The position numbers and the translations under genes were made by a program. From Firmicutes bacterium CAG:95 (lineage in GTDB: Bacteria; Bacillota; Clostridia; Lachnospirales; Lachnospiraceae), in contig FR902940.1 of NCBI GenBank assembly GCA_000438155.1, positions 1 through 17,948 on the forward strand: a stretch of 17,948 bases of DNA. Direction: 5' to 3'. Below the pieces are notes generated by a model. The model worked only from the letters and a program-made list of their open reading frames with translations, was not told where the DNA came from and searched no databases. Within the stretch, counting starts at the first letter, position 1; each line of letters starts with the position of its first letter. Positions 8,014 through 16,172 of this stretch are shown in pieces.

Positions 8014-9540
8014 ATGAATTCTTTTAAATCAATGTCCCTGAAAGAAAAAATGATATATTTGCTTACCTTAGTATATTTGTTACCGTTTTTTATCTTAATT
8101 GCAGCAAATATGCTTTTTTCAATGTTTCAGACTACTTATATGGATCTTTATCTGGATACGGAAAAGCCGCTATATAAATCCGATCATCCTATATTACTGA
8201 TTGCACTTGTCTTATTCCTTATTGCCGGATTAACATACTGTTTTAAAAAGAAAGAGATTACAACTGAAATCTGCTCTGCATTCGAAAAATTTTCCCTGAT
8301 CTGGGCTGCCCTTATCAGTCTGTTTATTATTTTTCTGTTCCGTGTAAGAGTAGCGTGCGACAGTGCATATCTGAGTGATATTGCCATCGACTTTCTGAAC
8401 GGAGACTATTCCTCCCTTACCGGGAACGGCTATCTGGTTCATTACCCTCATCAGCTCGGTATGATTGCCTTATTGGAGGTCATCTATGCTGTTTTTGGTA
8501 TTGAAAACTACACCGTTTTGCAATTTCTGAATGTAATTGCTATTGTTTCAACCATATATTACCTGCATCGCATTTCCGATGAAATGTTTCACAAACCTCA
8601 GATTCAGATCCTGCTTTCTTTACTGTGTATCGGTCTGCTTCCCTTATATTTATATACAACATTTATATATGGTGACATCCCTTCCCTGGGACTTATTGTC
8701 CCGGCTGTCTATTATATTGTCCGTTATTTAAATACGCAGAAAAAAATCTATTCCATTCCTGCAATTGTTTTAATGACCCTTTCGATGGAATTAAAATCCA
8801 ATTCCTCCATTATTCTTGTGGCTGCCATTATTATTCTGATCCTGCATATGATCTGCCATAAGGATAAGTTTGTTGTCCTGTTCCTGTTACTCCTGATCGG
8901 CACTCCCTATATCACAAACACTGCAGTGAATACCTGCTATGCTCATGCCGCCAAGCTTGACCATATTCCTTCCGGCATCCCCAAAGCTGCCTGGATTGCC
9001 ATGGGATTACAGTCCAATGACTATATTGAGAACGGATGGTATAACTCATACAACTGGGATATTTATACCGAAAATAACTTTGATACCTCTGCCACTACAG
9101 ATGCCTGTATTGATTCCATTAAACAATCAGTCCGGGAATTTGCAAGCCATCCTAAGACCTGCCTGAAATTCTTCTACAAGAAATTTATTTCACAATGGAA
9201 TGATCCCGGATATCAGGCACAGATCACTATCGAATGGTATAGCCGCCACAGGGATGACCAATCTGATCTGGCATTATATTTCATCTATGGAAATGGACGT
9301 TTGATCCTGGAATCCATAATGAATTTTTATCATTTCACCATCCTCCTCGGCAGCAGTATATTTGCTTTCTGCAGCTTAAGAAAACATGAATTAACCAATA
9401 CGCTCCTTTCCCTATGTGTATTCGGCGGTTATTTCTTCCACCTTTTCTGGGAAGCCGGCGGACGTTATGGATTATGCTATTTCGTTTTATGTCTCCCTAT
9501 GGCCGCATGGGGATTCTGGAAACTAACCTCAAGGCAATAA
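8014..9540 (+). CDS. GT39/GT-C-like polytopic membrane glycosyltransferase
   Basis: This 508-residue protein has about ten to twelve hydrophobic segments and is the only plus-strand gene here. The first outside loop carries RVRVACDS (Asp116) and YPHQLG (144-149), the acidic and Tyr-Pro features typical of GT39-like enzymes that use lipid-phosphate sugars. A long outside loop (from about WIAMGLQSND to QWNDPGYQAQ) is also typical of this group in Firmicutes. I prefer the third ATG (8014) because GGAG lies six bases upstream. The ATGs at 8002 and 8008 are in frame, but neither has its own binding site. It has its own promoter at 7955-7983, which separates it from the minus-strand operons. Its stop overlaps the convergent DUF6056-like gene. 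The role, transfer of a sugar to a surface glycan or protein, is inferred from family features; the substrate is unknown. Confidence 0.8.
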   Translation: MNSFKSMSLKEKMIYLLTLVYLLPFFILIAANMLFSMFQTTYMDLYLDTEKPLYKSDHPILLIALVLFLIAGLTYCFKKKEITTEICSAFEKFSLIWAALISLFIIFLFRVRVACDSAYLSDIAIDFLNGDYSSLTGNGYLVHYPHQLGMIALLEVIYAVFGIENYTVLQFLNVIAIVSTIYYLHRISDEMFHKPQIQILLSLLCIGLLPLYLYTTFIYGDIPSLGLIVPAVYYIVRYLNTQKKIYSIPAIVLMTLSMELKSNSSIILVAAIIILILHMICHKDKFVVLFLLLLIGTPYITNTAVNTCYAHAAKLDHIPSGIPKAAWIAMGLQSNDYIENGWYNSYNWDIYTENNFDTSATTDACIDSIKQSVREFASHPKTCLKFFYKKFISQWNDPGYQAQITIEWYSRHRDDQSDLALYFIYGNGRLILESIMNFYHFTILLGSSIFAFCSLRKHELTNTLLSLCVFGGYFFHLFWEAGGRYGLCYFVLCLPMAAWGFWKLTSRQ

Positions 9541-11013
9541 CGTAACCGATTCCAATCCATAAAATCTGCAGATGCCTCTGTTTTTCCAGTCCTCAGAATT
9601 TTGTTCGATGTCTGCAAAATACAGTAATGCCGGCCGGGTTGGAAGCGGATCCACCTCTATGTTCTTCTCTCCACTTTCATATAACTTCATTCTTTCACCG
9701 AGTGCATTTCCATATGCCTGTGCGCTTCCATTCGCCAGATCGGTTGTCGCAGACGACATCACAAAATAATCCGGGTCCGGAATCACCGTCAGTACCGAAG
9801 CTGTTGCAAAAAATAAAATACATCCTGTCACCCACCATGCCTGTGCAGGTGAAAAGTCTTTTCCTTCTTCTTTTCCCTTAGAATATAACCGTTGACGCAC
9901 ATATCCAACCACATATCCCTCACATAATGTAAGTATTAAAATGTACATTGTGTAGGTTAAGGCCTGCAATCTTGCTGCTTCCATGTTTCCCACGGCAAAC
10001 AGCGGAGGAGTCATCATAGCTGAAACGAGACAATATCCAAATCCAACTACAATCAATGGACAGGGAAAACGAAACGTTGTATTCCCCAATGCCTTCCAGA
10101 ATAATGGAATCAGAATAATAAGTAAGATGGCAACAGGCCATCCGGACCATTGATCCATACAATAATCCAGACAATAATAAAAGGAAATGAGAACTGCTTT
10201 CACAGGATTCATTCCATTCGTTCCCTCTGCCCTGATCCAGTTTCCCGGAGATGCTACATTTAGTACAAAACCAAATAAAGAAAATGCAATGGGAACCAGT
10301 AAAGGCTTATACTCTTTCCATTTCTTTAAGGCCACTCCAAATCCAATAACAACCAGCATAATTACCGTTACATTTAACGCGGTCATCTGATTTCCCCCAC
10401 CTACCAGAAAGCCAAGAATACTTGCGAGCACCAGGTCAGCAATTCTCCTCTTTCCACGATCGTAAACCGCTGCAATCAGTACGCCAAAAAAGAACAGACT
10501 CAGACTATGGATTAACATATAATTAGCTGCTCCGGCATACCAGTAAAATGCTTCTACTCTTCCTACCATACATTGTACCGTAACAAAAAGCATACACATA
10601 ATAATACTATGAGAAATATATTTATCTGCTTTAAATACCTTCACAAAGATATTTCTGAGCAAATACCAGGTAGATAAGCTGAGCATGGAAACCATAATCC
10701 ATACCGTCAATACATAAAACCGTTCTCCAAACACACTGGGCGGTACAGACATCAGAAAGTTGGAGGTAAAATATCCCATCCAGTTCACCCAGTCCTCCGC
10801 TGCTCTTGCAATTCCGGCACCGAGCACTGCGAACAGGTTATGACTGTTTACCCATACCTGTCTGCAGTTACTGCCAATAGAATAATCATCCGCACTCGGA
10901 TAATTGTACCATCCAATCCACAAAACCGGAATTAAACTTCCTAAATATACAATGGTCAGAAAAAAGGCGATTCTTTTGGGTGTTATCCAATTTGTTATCT
11001 TTTCTTTCATCAT
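9529..11013 (-). CDS. DUF6056-like polytopic membrane protein
   Basis: This 494-residue protein has about eleven hydrophobic segments. The first outside loop contains YPSADDYSIG (38-47), an acidic motif characteristic of DUF6056 proteins and reminiscent of GT-C enzymes. EAFYWYAGAANY, VGGGNQ and NVASPGNWIR are further conserved-looking stretches of that group. DUF6056 proteins have no established function that I know of but often sit in surface polysaccharide loci, so a GT-C-type transferase role is a reasonable inference. The start is one of two adjacent ATG codons (11011-11013 or 11008-11010), and the binding site is weak. It lies 34 bases after the aminotransferase gene, as the last gene of the right operon. 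Its final codons overlap the end of the plus-strand gene, and no terminator is visible between them. Confidence 0.82.
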   Translation of the reverse strand: MMKEKITNWITPKRIAFFLTIVYLGSLIPVLWIGWYNYPSADDYSIGSNCRQVWVNSHNLFAVLGAGIARAAEDWVNWMGYFTSNFLMSVPPSVFGERFYVLTVWIMVSMLSLSTWYLLRNIFVKVFKADKYISHSIIMCMLFVTVQCMVGRVEAFYWYAGAANYMLIHSLSLFFFGVLIAAVYDRGKRRIADLVLASILGFLVGGGNQMTALNVTVIMLVVIGFGVALKKWKEYKPLLVPIAFSLFGFVLNVASPGNWIRAEGTNGMNPVKAVLISFYYCLDYCMDQWSGWPVAILLIILIPLFWKALGNTTFRFPCPLIVVGFGYCLVSAMMTPPLFAVGNMEAARLQALTYTMYILILTLCEGYVVGYVRQRLYSKGKEEGKDFSPAQAWWVTGCILFFATASVLTVIPDPDYFVMSSATTDLANGSAQAYGNALGERMKLYESGEKNIEVDPLPTRPALLYFADIEQNSEDWKNRGICRFYGLESVTLLP

Positions 11014-11047
11014 GATTTCTCTATGCTTTCCTTTTTATCATCAAAAA

Positions 11048-12154
11048 CTATCTGGCTTTTCCCTTATACCGGTTACATGCATCAATGACCATTGTAACCT
11101 CTTCATCCGTCATTTCCGGAAACAGCGGTAAGGTTACGCAATGCCCGGCAAGATGCTCTGCATTGGGGCAGTCTCCCTCCTTATATCCCAAATGTGCATA
11201 TGCTTTTTGCAAATGACAGGGAACCGGATAATGCTTATTACACTCCATCCCCTTCCCATTCATATATGCAATCAGGTCATCCGGATCCTCCACCGTAACA
11301 ACAAACAGATGAAATACCGGATCTGTATTTTCCGGATGGGACTGCATGGTAAATAACGGATTCGTAATTTCCCGTATATACCTTCTGCCAATTACTCTTC
11401 TTCTCTGTGTCCATTCCGGCAGGTATTTCAATCCAACACTGAGTACCGCCCCCTGCATTCCTTCCAGACGGTAATTATATCCGATCATGTCATGATAATA
11501 ACGTACATGGCATCCCTGATTTTTCATGGTGGTCATATAATCATAGTACTCTTCTTTTTTACAGGTAACACTCCCCCCTTCTCCAAATGCATAAAGGTTC
11601 TTACCCGGATAAAAGCTGAAGCACCCCATCTCGCCTAATGTGCCCACTTTCCTAGCTTCATATAATGCGCCATGTGCCTGCGCACAATCCTCTACCACAT
11701 ACAGCCCGTATTTGTCTGCAATTTTCTTAACTTTATTAAATTCAAACGGCTGTCCATAAAGATGGACTCCGATAATCGCCTTTGTTTTATCGGTAATTCT
11801 CTCTTCTATTTTATCGGGATCGATTTCCCAGGTATCCGGAGTACAATCTACAAATACCGGGGTCGCTCCCGTATAAGTAACTCCCCATGCTGTCGCAATG
11901 TATGTATTCGCAGGTACAATCACTTCGTCTCCGGAACCAATTCCCAATGCTGCGATGGCACAATGCAGTGCGCTCGTTCCATTATTCACTCCAACCGCAT
12001 AGGGCACTCCACAAAAAGCAGCAAATTCTTTATCAAATTTATCTGCATATTTCCCACCCGAAAAAGCCGTCTCCTCACACACTTTTTTAATCGCTTCCAA
12101 ATATTCTTCCCTGTGCTTCCGGTAATCCCTGGTTAAATCAATTCTTTTCAGCAC
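11048..12154 (-). CDS. DegT/DnrJ/EryC1/StrS-family PLP aminotransferase
   Basis: This 368-residue fold-type I enzyme is predicted to transfer an amino group, usually from glutamate, to a nucleotide-linked keto-sugar. Visible features include NNGTSALHCAI (57-67) for phosphate binding, VVEDCAQAHG (153-162) with Asp156 and Gln159 facing the PLP ring, and SFYPGKNLYAFGEGG (180-194) with Lys185 as the Schiff-base lysine. The length is normal for the family, and HLYGQP resembles the 3-keto-sugar transaminase branch (QdtB/FdtB-like), although this does not fix the substrate. The start is GTG, supported by AGGAGG nine bases upstream inside the GT2 gene, giving a 17-base overlap. No sugar dehydratase or isomerase that would supply the keto-sugar is in the window, so those steps may lie beyond the right edge or elsewhere. 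Confidence 0.97.
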   Translation of the reverse strand: MLKRIDLTRDYRKHREEYLEAIKKVCEETAFSGGKYADKFDKEFAAFCGVPYAVGVNNGTSALHCAIAALGIGSGDEVIVPANTYIATAWGVTYTGATPVFVDCTPDTWEIDPDKIEERITDKTKAIIGVHLYGQPFEFNKVKKIADKYGLYVVEDCAQAHGALYEARKVGTLGEMGCFSFYPGKNLYAFGEGGSVTCKKEEYYDYMTTMKNQGCHVRYYHDMIGYNYRLEGMQGAVLSVGLKYLPEWTQRRRVIGRRYIREITNPLFTMQSHPENTDPVFHLFVVTVEDPDDLIAYMNGKGMECNKHYPVPCHLQKAYAHLGYKEGDCPNAEHLAGHCVTLPLFPEMTDEEVTMVIDACNRYKGKAR

Positions 12155-12893
12155 GTGCCTGATCCTCCTGTCTGAACGCCTTCTTCAATTTATAAATTCG
12201 TATGATATAGTTCTTAATGGTTTTCCAGACCTTAACGGTTGTATTATAGTCCTCCTGCCACTCCACCGGCATATCATAAATATTCATATGATTCCGCTCT
12301 GCACGGAGTAAAAACTCAATCGTATAGAACCATCCGTTATCATCACTGCACTCTTTCACCAGCTGCTCAGCCGCGTCCTTTCGAAGGAAGGTAAATCCAC
12401 ACACAGCATCCGTTGCCTTCATATGAAAGAACACTTTCAACAGAAAAACAAGCCCCATGGACGTAATCTTTCGATACCACTTGCGTCCTCTGGTATCCGA
12501 TTCTTTGCTGAATCTGCTGCCATTAACATATTGGAGCTCCGGATTTTCCTGAAATAACGCTATCGTTTTACTCAGATATTTCAGATCTGTTGATAAGTCA
12601 ATATCCATATACCCGACTATATCACTGTTGTTTAACTCAATTCCTTTTCGAAATGCAATGCCAACACCACGCTCATTTATTCTTACGTAGGTAACCTCAG
12701 GATATTTTTCTTCCAGTTCCCGTCCGATCTCAGGAGTCTCATCATCCGACCCATTATCAAGAATCATCAGCTGAAAGGGTATGGTTACATTCTCCTTTAA
12801 ATATGCCATAGATTTCTCGATGCCGTTCCGAAGCCTCAGACGTTCATTCAAAACCGGAAACAAAAGATTAATACTTAACTCATTCTGATTCAT
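12138..12893 (-). CDS. GT2-family glycosyltransferase (DPM1-like, soluble)
   Basis: This 251-residue GT-A-fold enzyme resembles dolichol- or polyprenyl-phosphate sugar synthases and is likely to use a nucleotide sugar on the inner membrane face. It shows the N-terminal INLLFPVLNE strand, ILDNGSDDETP for nucleotide binding, MDIDLSTD as the DxD metal motif (Asp97 and Asp99), and NGSRF with DAVCGFTFLRKDA in the acceptor half. Unlike many relatives it has no C-terminal membrane segments, although its C-terminus is basic and could touch the membrane. I start it at the ATG at 12891-12893, because AAGGTGGG sits directly upstream; a GTG three codons earlier (12902) would overlap that site. It follows DUF4956 by 13 bases and overlaps the aminotransferase start by 17, so all three are probably made together. 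It may charge the lipid carrier used by the GT-C enzymes nearby. Confidence 0.94.
   Translation of the reverse strand: MNQNELSINLLFPVLNERLRLRNGIEKSMAYLKENVTIPFQLMILDNGSDDETPEIGRELEEKYPEVTYVRINERGVGIAFRKGIELNNSDIVGYMDIDLSTDLKYLSKTIALFQENPELQYVNGSRFSKESDTRGRKWYRKITSMGLVFLLKVFFHMKATDAVCGFTFLRKDAAEQLVKECSDDNGWFYTIEFLLRAERNHMNIYDMPVEWQEDYNTTVKVWKTIKNYIIRIYKLKKAFRQEDQARAEKN
12164..12169 (-). promoter_or_regulatory. Ribosome binding site deciding the GTG start of the aminotransferase
   Basis: A perfect AGGAGG on the minus strand lies nine bases before GTG at 12152-12154. It is built into the last codons of the preceding glycosyltransferase (residues Gln-Glu-Asp), which suggests coupled translation. 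Confidence 0.8.
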
Positions 12894-12906
12894 TCTTCCC
12901 ACCTTA

Positions 12907-13572
12907 TTAAAATGTTACTTCCCCATCATGGGATATCAATGACACACTATCAATGGCATCCAATGAAGCAATATCCTGAACCATATCATGTCCATCCTTC
13001 ACGCGTAACTCAATAACCATATTACACTTCATCATGGAAATATTTCTGGATTTTATCTTATAATATCTTGCGTATTTCTTTACCCGCTCAATCACCTCTG
13101 ACTCTTCTTTTATATCCTTCAGATTCATAACGAGGATCATCGGAGCCCTTCCAACCGGCAGCATATTCAAAATCACTACCAAAATTGTTAAAAGTGCAGA
13201 TAAGATAAATGCGACCTCCATAACTCTCGCCCCACAGCAAATGCCCACTGCTATCGACCAGAATAAGAAACAAAGATCCATTGGCTCCTTAACGGCTGTT
13301 CGAAATCGTACAATAGACAACGCACCAACCATACCCAATGAAATAACAATACTGGATTGAACTGCCAAAATAATAGCAGCTGTAACTACCGCTATGACCG
13401 CAAGTGCAATGTTAAAGCTTTTGGAATAAAAAATTTTCTTAGTAACCAGACGATATACAACAAAAATATAGCAGGCCAGAATACAGGCAATTCCCAACAC
13501 CATTATTGTATTCTCTAATGTAATACTTTCGCTTGTATAATTTGATAAAAAATCGATCAAAAATATTTGCAT
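12907..13572 (-). CDS. DUF4956 family membrane protein
   Basis: This 221-residue protein has four to five hydrophobic segments (about 22-42, 53-90, 98-113 and 117-138) and a C-terminal cytoplasmic part of about 80 residues that looks like a small alpha/beta (ACT-like) domain. The diagnostic DUF4956 core SLGMVGALSIVRFRTAVKEP (78-97) is intact. Its arginines sit next to a membrane segment and could contact phosphate or phospholipid, which is inference. DUF4956 proteins are of unknown function and, as I recall, are repeatedly found beside VTC-domain and CotH genes, exactly as here. The ATG has GGAGGA eight bases upstream and starts 20 bases after the VTC gene. A role as membrane platform, transporter or sensor for the VTC protein is plausible. 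Confidence 0.93.
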   Translation of the reverse strand: MQIFLIDFLSNYTSESITLENTIMVLGIACILACYIFVVYRLVTKKIFYSKSFNIALAVIAVVTAAIILAVQSSIVISLGMVGALSIVRFRTAVKEPMDLCFLFWSIAVGICCGARVMEVAFILSALLTILVVILNMLPVGRAPMILVMNLKDIKEESEVIERVKKYARYYKIKSRNISMMKCNMVIELRVKDGHDMVQDIASLDAIDSVSLISHDGEVTF

Positions 13573-13592
13573 TTGTATAATCCTCCATAAAA

Positions 13593-14288
13593 TCAGCGTG
13601 CAAATTTCCTACATAGATAATATTTTGAAAACGTACTTACCTGTAGTCCATTTAATTGAAGCAATGAATAAATCTCATCCGGTATAAAATCGTCAAACTT
13701 CACTTCCATCAACGCACTTCCAACAGGTAATATGCCTCTTCCTCCAACCTTTAAATCCAAAAAACTATTTGTATCATTAATACTTTTTATATTTTTATCA
13801 AAGGTTATCCTGACATTGGCATCGCCCGGTCGATAAACATATGGAATTCTATCATAATCAACAATGATCTTCGGCATCATTAATCTTGTTTCCATCAGAT
13901 ACGCTAATTTCCATAAAACCTGTTGATCTTCCTTAATATCTGAAGGCACTCTTCCTGCCATCAACATTTCACATTGCTGTAAGGAGATTCCACAGTTTCT
14001 TTTTAGTGTCATGCCATGACACTTCTGCTTAAGTTCCAGCTTAATACGTTCCTTAGCACCATTATAAATACGGATACGGTACTTTTCTCTATTGTCGATA
14101 CCGTTCTCATTAGCCATAAAGCAGCTGTTTTCATAATCATCGAAATAAAGACTTCGTATATTATAATATCCCTGTTCTCCAACATACGAATCAAGTTCGG
14201 CTATGGTATTTATCTTAGCATCCTCCATAAGTATCTGTGCCTGAGACAGTATATACTTATATTCATGTCTATACCGAGCTGTTTCCAA
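13593..14288 (-). CDS. VTC-domain protein (polyphosphate polymerase-like, triphosphate tunnel fold)
   Basis: This 231-residue cytoplasmic protein consists of a single VTC domain, the catalytic fold of eukaryotic vacuolar polyphosphate polymerases, without an SPX domain or membrane anchor. The charged residues expected to line the tunnel are all visible: RHEYKY (7-12), RSLYFDDYEN (45-54), KYRIRIY (69-75), KLELKQK (83-89), DYDRIPYV (144-151), RITFD (160-164), MEVKFDD (194-200) and STFSKYYL (218-225). An active enzyme is therefore likely. It could build polyphosphate from ATP or act on another phosphate polymer or nucleotide. The start is TTG directly after the TAA stop of the CotH gene, with AGGGAGG 11 bases upstream. 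The only later ATG (codon 21) would remove the conserved RHEYKY strand, so TTG is strongly preferred. Confidence 0.93.
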   Translation of the reverse strand: METARYRHEYKYILSQAQILMEDAKINTIAELDSYVGEQGYYNIRSLYFDDYENSCFMANENGIDNREKYRIRIYNGAKERIKLELKQKCHGMTLKRNCGISLQQCEMLMAGRVPSDIKEDQQVLWKLAYLMETRLMMPKIIVDYDRIPYVYRPGDANVRITFDKNIKSINDTNSFLDLKVGGRGILPVGSALMEVKFDDFIPDEIYSLLQLNGLQVSTFSKYYLCRKFAR

Positions 14289-16172
14289 TTATTTATCTAC
14301 CTCCCTGATCCAAATTCCCTCAATAACGCAATCCTTCTCAACAACATACCCATTCTCTACCTGCTCTCCTGTTTCCATATCAAAATATCCCCTGAAAGAA
14401 TAATCCGGATGTTCATAGTCAGGCAGGTGTTCCAATGCTGTTCCTCTTTCTACCCAGTAATATAAAGTCTGGTTATATCCCTGATCCAGAAAAGGTGCCG
14501 GATTTCTTACCTCTACCACACAGAAATCCCGTTGTTCGATCCATAATTTGTCCAAAAAGGCAAGCTTTTCCGACATGAAATTTCTCACCACTGCGACATG
14601 TTCATCCAATGTATCAAAGCAATGATAATCCTCTCCCTGTCGATCCTTTTTATCCTTTATATCCTGTAGTTCCTCCGGAACAGTAAACCACCAGTCCTTT
14701 CTTTCTGTATGCCAGCGTAATGTATCCAGAAGAGTAGAACGCCTTATGACTCTTATATCTTCTTCAATACCACTGTCCAATTCCTTCTTATAATTTTCAC
14801 GAAATACGCTGCAATATTTCTGAATTACTATTTCTCTGAATTCCGGATGCTTCCACATTGCTGCCAGCCAACGGTTCTGATTGTTATTATCCTCCGGCCG
14901 TGACATACAGATTATAGAAGTTAATGCTTCCGGAACTCCATACATCGGGGTGTTGACATTCCCCATAATACCATCGAAATCCCAGGCCGGTCCTGAATAC
15001 CATAAAGAGTCTTCCTCCCTGGATGCATATGCAAACTGGCTTGTAATACCAATATCATGATCACCTGATAGTTCTTCTATCAGCCATGCTTCTGCAAATG
15101 ATTCCAAATCAATCAGTTCTTCTAAGGCTTTACCACTTTTTTCACTTATACCGTCTTCTGCAAACAACGCACTTTCTACATCATTCAGTCGTCTTTCAAT
15201 AATGCCAAGATCTTCCTTCGTCAAAACATCTTCACTGTGTACAATAAAAATTTGTCCTCTGTCTGTAATAATCTGAGTTGTATCTTCCCGGGCCCTAAAA
15301 TCCAGCTCCATTTCTATGAACCAACTGTTTTCAGGATCAATTTCAATTCTGTTTTCTGCAATTTCTACAGCTTCCGTGAGCAGATAAAGTCCCTGATATT
15401 CTCCATTCAAATAAACTTCTACATACTCTCCCTGAGGCTCGTAAGCTTCCACACTTTCATATGCCAAATCTCTGATTACCTTATTTCGGATATAGGAGCC
15501 ATCCGTTGCATTCGCAATCAGATTCCACTTCAGAGCCGGTTCCATTCCCAATACTTCCCGTGGTTTAAAAAAGGAAAAAGTGAACGGTTTTTTATCAAAT
15601 GTCGCCGTCAGATTTCCTCTGACCTTAAACTTATTCAATCTTTCGTCCCAAAGCAGATCTCCCTGCTCATCCATCATTATTGCTGTTCCGGCTTCAATAT
15701 ATTTTTTATTGTCAAATTTTTCAAACTTTAATAAATCCTTCCGGTCTTCCACTGTCACAAACAATGCAGGTAAATTTTCAGACGTCAGTACCTGTAATGT
15801 AGACTCCAAATGACACACACCTTTTCTGTCATATACTTCCAATGTGTGAATTTCCTCATTTCCATCATCTGTCCATACATCTCTGTTTCTTACGGTTTCG
15901 CCATCTAACCGCAATACTCCGATCCAGTCTTCGTACCGGAATGTCATGGATTTATCCTTCTTCGCATACCAGGAAGGCAGAAACAGATAGAATCTGTCTT
16001 CACTTTCATCTTTCCATAAAACTAAACGGATTGCTTTATCGTCCATCATACATTCAATCGTAAGACGTCCAATAACAGCCTCCTCATAATCAGTTTCTTT
16101 TATAGATATAACACAGGAGAGAATAATGATAATACTGGAAAGAATAATCATAAACCAATATATTTTTTTCAA
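14289..16172 (-). CDS. CotH-family kinase, extracytoplasmic, with InlB-type repeat at C-terminus
   Basis: This 627-residue protein has one N-terminal hydrophobic segment (5-24) that would anchor it outside the membrane; the ILSC ending could also be a weak lipobox. The CotH kinase domain spans about 150-545. It shows KFKVRGN (181-187), Lys194 in DKKPF, WNLIANATDGSYIRNK (216-231), EVYLNGEYQGLYLLTE (252-267), ELSGDHD and the DxD motif AWDFDGIMGN (396-405) with Asp398 and Asp400, the likely metal and catalytic acids. CotH of Bacillus spores is an atypical protein kinase. In non-spore settings the target is unknown and could be a protein or a glycan. Residues 566-622 resemble an InlB B-repeat or Flg_new domain. 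TTG is the start, supported by AGGTGG seven bases upstream, and it overlaps the GT2 stop as TTGA. It lies two genes before DUF4956. Confidence 0.95.
   Translation of the reverse strand: MKKIYWFMIILSSIIIILSCVISIKETDYEEAVIGRLTIECMMDDKAIRLVLWKDESEDRFYLFLPSWYAKKDKSMTFRYEDWIGVLRLDGETVRNRDVWTDDGNEEIHTLEVYDRKGVCHLESTLQVLTSENLPALFVTVEDRKDLLKFEKFDNKKYIEAGTAIMMDEQGDLLWDERLNKFKVRGNLTATFDKKPFTFSFFKPREVLGMEPALKWNLIANATDGSYIRNKVIRDLAYESVEAYEPQGEYVEVYLNGEYQGLYLLTEAVEIAENRIEIDPENSWFIEMELDFRAREDTTQIITDRGQIFIVHSEDVLTKEDLGIIERRLNDVESALFAEDGISEKSGKALEELIDLESFAEAWLIEELSGDHDIGITSQFAYASREEDSLWYSGPAWDFDGIMGNVNTPMYGVPEALTSIICMSRPEDNNNQNRWLAAMWKHPEFREIVIQKYCSVFRENYKKELDSGIEEDIRVIRRSTLLDTLRWHTERKDWWFTVPEELQDIKDKKDRQGEDYHCFDTLDEHVAVVRNFMSEKLAFLDKLWIEQRDFCVVEVRNPAPFLDQGYNQTLYYWVERGTALEHLPDYEHPDYSFRGYFDMETGEQVENGYVVEKDCVIEGIWIREVDK
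14300..14306 (-). promoter_or_regulatory. Ribosome binding site deciding the TTG start of the VTC gene
   Basis: AGGGAGG is encoded within the last sense codons of the CotH gene (Ile-Arg-Glu-Val), 11 bases before the TTG at 14286-14288. The stop TAA and the start TTG are directly adjacent, so ribosomes finishing CotH may restart here. Confidence 0.75.

Noticed and set aside
11672..12136. Plus-strand open frame (154 codons) opposite the aminotransferase
   Set aside because: It covers the conserved PLP-binding half of the aminotransferase in antisense and shows no domain.
14016..14465. Plus-strand open frame spanning the CotH-VTC junction
   Set aside because: It crosses two supported genes in antisense and has no motif or binding site of note.
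15237..15731. Plus-strand open frame (164 codons) opposite the CotH gene
   Set aside because: It lies over the well-conserved CotH kinase core and has no recognisable motif, so it is a shadow frame.
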